Source: TCS55 sp964343505
GTDB lineage: Bacteria > Fidelibacterota > Marinisomatia > Marinisomatales > TCS55
Direction: 5' to 3'
NCBI GenBank assembly: GCA_964343505.1
Contig: CAYFJU010000003.1
Coordinates: forward strand, 1 to 64,000
Length of the DNA: 64,000 nucleotides
Positions 60,872 to 64,000 of the stretch are shown piece by piece (position 1 is the first letter of the stretch; each line of letters opens with the position of its first letter). Made by a program: the position numbers and the translations under genes. Under the pieces are notes generated by a model. That model was not told the origin of the DNA and made no database searches. It worked only from the letters and a program-made list of their open reading frames with translations.

Positions 60872-61180
60872 TTCAATCGTCTCCTTCCAAGTCCAGCCCG
60901 GATATATGGAACTTCCTTCTTCATCCCCGGGGTCATACAATCGTCTTGTGATCTCGCCGTCAAGGGGCCCTTCAATTTTTCCGGAAATTCAGCATTAAGA
61001 ATCAGGATAGATTTTCGATCCTAATTCCTTCCTTCAGAAAACCTTTAAGCTGGTCCATAACCCATTTACGGGAAAGAATTAAGTTTGGATCTTCTCCAGA
61101 TTTACGATATCTATTTTCGTGTATATAGGGTTATGTACTTCCTTTTCCCCCAGAGGGACCAAATACGTTTAAACAGAATC
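60804..61180. other. decayed coding remnants upstream of hemN
   Basis: On the minus strand three frames take turns without any intact gene. One segment includes GEDPNLILSRKWVMDQLKGF (about 61125-61016); after about two single-base shifts it continues through ILNAEFPEK and EGPLDGEITRRLYDPG to GWTWKETIE next to the coxA-like leader. The pattern is that of a pseudogene of about 110 codons. The family is not recognised. Confidence 0.45.
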
Positions 61181-62848
61181 CTATAGGCTTATACAAATAT
61201 CTTTCCGGGGTCCCTCTCCCTGCCGGATCTTTATTAAATGTTCATTAATTTGGTCAATGACTAAATGTGTATTCATAATCTCTGAAATTTTATTTGCGCG
61301 CTTAATATTTTTGATTGCTTTTTCTAATAAATATTCGGTTGACTGTTTCTTTCCGTACTTATTTTTTATAACGCCACCGGATAACTGGATAAATCCTTTT
61401 ACATTTGCTCTTGCCTCCTCATTGCCGGCCTTCCATATCTGCTCCCAGATTACATAAGCTTCATGGATCTTTCCATCATTGAACAGTTGCTTTCCCCGGT
61501 TAAAATTGGAAATATATTTTCCCTGTTCCTTTGCGCCTTTTCTTTCTTTCGTGGTTATGCTGGTTTTCTTATTTAAACCCATCCATATATCTTCTGCCAA
61601 AGTAACTTTGAAATTTTCTTTCTTACTTCGAGCCAGTTCATCCACAAATTTATAGATCAATTCCCAGTTCACATGTTCCATAACAACTATTTTCCACCAC
61701 TTAGGCTGTCCCTTATGCGTATCAGGTACCAGTGTATATTTTTCACAAATACTACTGGAAATATCTTCCGACAGGATTGTTACAATATTCATGAATTCAT
61801 TCCTGAAAAACCGAATATCTAATTCAGATAAAGATTTACAAATAAAGTCGGTCTTTTTTATTAATTGTTTCATATGGTCCATAAGACCTTTCGACCCATG
61901 AATATTTAAAATCATCCAGGTAGCGATTGCATTTGCGCCTGAACGGGAACCACACAACGTATGATCCAATCCTTCGATATAACTTGCCTCTTCAGTTAAA
62001 ACATTATCAATTAATCCTTTTTTTATAAGGAATATCCCTGTACCATAAGGTGCCTGCAGCATTTTATGACCATCCACTGATAATGAATCAACATTTGGGT
62101 TCTCGAAATTGAAGGCATTATCGGGATTGGTGAATGGATAAATAAAGCCTCCGAATGCAGCATCAACATGTATTTTAAAATGAAGATTATGAGAGTTAAA
62201 TATCTGCGTGATTGAATCAATATCATCGATAGATCCAAACATGGTTGTAGCCATATTCAGTACTGTGATGAAATATTTAACACCATCTGCTTTAAGCTTT
62301 AATAATTGATTGTCAAGCTTCTCCAGATTGATTTCCCTATTTTGGAAATCCACATCCAATACTTTGAAGTTCAATTGTAAAATATTGCAGACTTTAAATA
62401 GTGAATAGTGAGTATCCTCCGAAAATAACACACCTATTTCATCGTTTTTGGCATTGCAGTTATTTTTATAATATTCTCGAAAAATCCAAACAGCCTGAAT
62501 ATTGCACTCGGTGCCTCCCGATGCAATATATCCGTCGTATTGGTTCGGCGTTGCTTTAAAAATATTTTCTGCACAGATCCGAAGTAAATCCAACTCAATT
62601 TTTTGAGTACCTTTAAATGCCGGCAGAGATTTTTCGTATGTATGGAGTCCAATATGATTCGGGTTTTCTATAAAGGATCTAATGAATGGTGCATTTTCAA
62701 GAAAATCCGCATCCGCCGGAAACATTTTTGGATCAAGATATGTGGCTGGTAATCCCAATATATTGTGGTCATAAAAACTGGAATTTTGTTCCAATGCATT
62801 CAGTACAATGGTTTTTAATTCATCAAAAGGATATACCGGCCAAAACAT
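61181..62848 (-). CDS. PLP-dependent group II decarboxylase fused to a DUF309 domain
   Basis: 555 residues. Residues about 1-440 are a pyridoxal-phosphate decarboxylase: SGGTECNIQAVWIFREYY, HVDAAFGGFIYPF and the PLP lysine in SVDGHKMLQAPYGTG, as in glutamate, histidine or aromatic amino-acid decarboxylases. The last about 110 residues carry the DUF309 pattern RGKQLFNDGKIHEAYVIWEQ, then IWKAGNEEARANVKGFIQLS. This combination is unusual. The substrate is unknown. It is 14 bases downstream of a TorD-like chaperone gene, so it may belong to the molybdoenzyme operon. Confidence 0.8.
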   Translation of the reverse strand: MFWPVYPFDELKTIVLNALEQNSSFYDHNILGLPATYLDPKMFPADADFLENAPFIRSFIENPNHIGLHTYEKSLPAFKGTQKIELDLLRICAENIFKATPNQYDGYIASGGTECNIQAVWIFREYYKNNCNAKNDEIGVLFSEDTHYSLFKVCNILQLNFKVLDVDFQNREINLEKLDNQLLKLKADGVKYFITVLNMATTMFGSIDDIDSITQIFNSHNLHFKIHVDAAFGGFIYPFTNPDNAFNFENPNVDSLSVDGHKMLQAPYGTGIFLIKKGLIDNVLTEEASYIEGLDHTLCGSRSGANAIATWMILNIHGSKGLMDHMKQLIKKTDFICKSLSELDIRFFRNEFMNIVTILSEDISSSICEKYTLVPDTHKGQPKWWKIVVMEHVNWELIYKFVDELARSKKENFKVTLAEDIWMGLNKKTSITTKERKGAKEQGKYISNFNRGKQLFNDGKIHEAYVIWEQIWKAGNEEARANVKGFIQLSGGVIKNKYGKKQSTEYLLEKAIKNIKRANKISEIMNTHLVIDQINEHLIKIRQGEGPRKDICISL

Positions 62849-62862
62849 CTTTTAATCATTCA

Positions 62863-63534
62863 CTAATTTTGTTTTACCGTGGTTCTTGATATTTTTTCAC
62901 AATCAAGAAAAGTGCGTAAAAACTTCCCACTCAAATTGTAAAAATCACTATCTACTTTATCAGCCAAATTCTCTGCAAACATCATGGTCCAATCCAAAAA
63001 ATGATCTTTCTGGAATTGAGTGAACGCATCCTGACACACATCCATTTTTTCAATTAGTTCATCCCGTTCAGCCAGTCTTTCCTTTAAAAGAAGGTAGGAT
63101 AAAAACTCCGTTTGGGTAGATATGTGGTCTGCCCGTTCAATGGATTCCACTTCCATCCCGAATGCTTTATAGAATCCATTTAAGTCCGCTAGTTTTTGCG
63201 TACGAAAAAAGACATCCTCATTTTTCAAATGTTCCAAAGCGTAAGGTGCAATCTGTTTGGAAAGAGTATGGCCAAACACATCCACAAATTCATCCTTAAT
63301 ATTTTTCAAATTTTTTGTGCTTAGCTGTGCCATAATCTTTTGAAATGAATTGGATAATCCTGTGTAATGCGACTCATCCATTTGAAAGCAGGCGTCTAAT
63401 ACAGATCCTTGAATTTGGGGCGCCAGCAACATGGAAAACTTTTCACTTTCCGGATCTGCAAACAGGGCTGATACGGCGCCATAAAGTGTTGACCGTGCTT
63501 CCAGTAACTTTTTTTCTGTTGTTAAAACAGGCAT
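62863..63534 (-). CDS. TorD/DmsD-family molybdoenzyme chaperone
   Basis: 223 residues from the ATG at 63534; the longer frame upstream lies within the neighbouring beta-subunit gene. All-helical, with LEARSTLYGAVSALFADPES at the start, the YTGLSNSF region, a VDVFGHTLSK motif like the family E/DYxRLF site, and a late STQTEFLSYLLLKERLAERD helix. It should bind the signal or folded apo-form of the catalytic subunit encoded beyond the window. It starts one base after the beta-subunit stop codon. Confidence 0.8.
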   Translation of the reverse strand: MPVLTTEKKLLEARSTLYGAVSALFADPESEKFSMLLAPQIQGSVLDACFQMDESHYTGLSNSFQKIMAQLSTKNLKNIKDEFVDVFGHTLSKQIAPYALEHLKNEDVFFRTQKLADLNGFYKAFGMEVESIERADHISTQTEFLSYLLLKERLAERDELIEKMDVCQDAFTQFQKDHFLDWTMMFAENLADKVDSDFYNLSGKFLRTFLDCEKISRTTVKQN

Positions 63535-63535
63535 A

Positions 63536-64000
63536 TCAAATCGAATTAAAATGGGTGCCCGGCCGTTCATACATGGGCTCATCCACGGTGGTACGGACGC
63601 ATTCCTTCCCCTGTTCGTTGTAGCCAATGACTGTGTCGTTGAATACAGAAAGTCCCGTCCGTGATCCATCAGAAAGGGTCACTTCTTTTTCATAAATCTT
63701 GGGACCTTTTTTGATCTTAAACCTGAAGATCACTTCCTGCTGGGCGCGGAAAAGCTGCAGGATAGCCATGAGTTCACGTGTGGGTGCAGTGTAGCGGTCA
63801 ATGGCAGTTTCAACGCCGGGGCCAAACATTTGGGTTAAGTAATCCCGTGGCGCCCACCGGGGCGGGATGTAAAATATATTCGGTAACGTCCCAAACTGTG
63901 GATAAAGGGGCAGGGCGACTTTTTCCTTATGAATCATCCAATAGAGTGGATTTTCTTCATCTTTCGTCCACATCCCATCCCGATTCATTTTCACCAGCCC
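63536..64000 (-). CDS. 3' end of a type II DMSO-reductase-family beta subunit (NxrB/DdhB/ClrB group)
   Basis: Partial: the 5' part lies beyond the window. The visible 154 residues hold KVALPLYPQFGTLPNIFYIP, PRWAPRDYLTQMFGPGVETA and ELMAILQLFRAQQEVIFRFK, the C-terminal region shared by beta subunits of nitrite oxidoreductase, chlorate, selenate, dimethylsulfide and ethylbenzene dehydrogenases. It differs clearly from the NarH of this window. The iron-sulfur motifs are outside. A TorD-like chaperone follows directly. Confidence 0.78.
   Translation of the reverse strand, partial: GLVKMNRDGMWTKDEENPLYWMIHKEKVALPLYPQFGTLPNIFYIPPRWAPRDYLTQMFGPGVETAIDRYTAPTRELMAILQLFRAQQEVIFRFKIKKGPKIYEKEVTLSDGSRTGLSVFNDTVIGYNEQGKECVRTTVDEPMYERPGTHFNSI

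Overview
The window is almost entirely coding. Every convincing gene except one is on the minus strand, and there is no rRNA, tRNA or CRISPR array that I could see. The gene set points to a Gram-negative marine heterotroph of the FCB type, and a Marinimicrobia (SAR406)-like organism is my best guess. The clues are alternative complex III, a CBM9/DUF5916 outer-membrane protein, an alginate-export-type barrel, two A1-type haem-copper oxidases and a Thermus-like nitrate reductase operon. This taxonomic call is inference; no marker gene such as 16S is present.

Layout, left to right. 0-9.4 kb holds accessory metabolism: a MaoC hydratase, a DUF5916 barrel, pterin carbinolamine dehydratase, a cytoplasmic molybdopterin oxidoreductase coupled to a GMC flavoprotein, a MATE exporter, an acetolactate-decarboxylase-like lipoprotein and an FmdB zinc ribbon. 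9.4-11.7 kb is a thiol/sulfur stress module: thioredoxin, ECF sigma factor, soluble zinc anti-sigma factor, rhodanese, DUF6132, DUF302 and a 29-residue membrane peptide. 11.7-19.8 kb carries an SLC13 permease, a GAF/HD-GYP protein and the only plus-strand gene, a 1493-residue acyl-CoA-synthetase fusion. 19.9-26.9 kb is a complete aa3-type oxidase operon with haem A synthesis and copper assembly genes. 27.0-29.1 kb is a sulfide/sulfane-sulfur operon (DsrE2-like, TusE/DsrC-like, SQR-like). 29.4-32.0 kb is a visibly G+C-richer nadB-nadA pair.

32.4-57.3 kb is a continuous respiratory supercluster in one orientation. In transcription order it is: Rrf2 regulator, narC-like dihaem cytochrome, narGHJI, two narK transporters, a di-iron nitrosative-damage repair protein, alternative complex III (actABCDEF), an outer-membrane barrel, a second cytochrome oxidase (subunits II, I, III, III-like, IV), a CxxC microprotein and a second Rrf2 regulator. 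Electrons from quinol can go directly to nitrate through NarGHI, or through ACIII and cytochrome c to oxygen. A 16-bp inverted-repeat motif (AGGATA-N6-TCTT type) recurs upstream of the nar regulator, the second oxidase operon and the SQR operon, which suggests one redox or NO regulon.

57.3-64 kb is scarred. It holds a trans-sulfuration enzyme, a 3' fragment of an S9 peptidase, a 291-bp IS/MITE-like element ending inside the stop codon of hemN, decayed reading frames including a coxA-like N-terminus overlapping hemN, a PLP decarboxylase fused to DUF309, a TorD-like chaperone and the 3' end of a type II DMSO-reductase-family beta subunit (NxrB/DdhB/ClrB group) running off the window.
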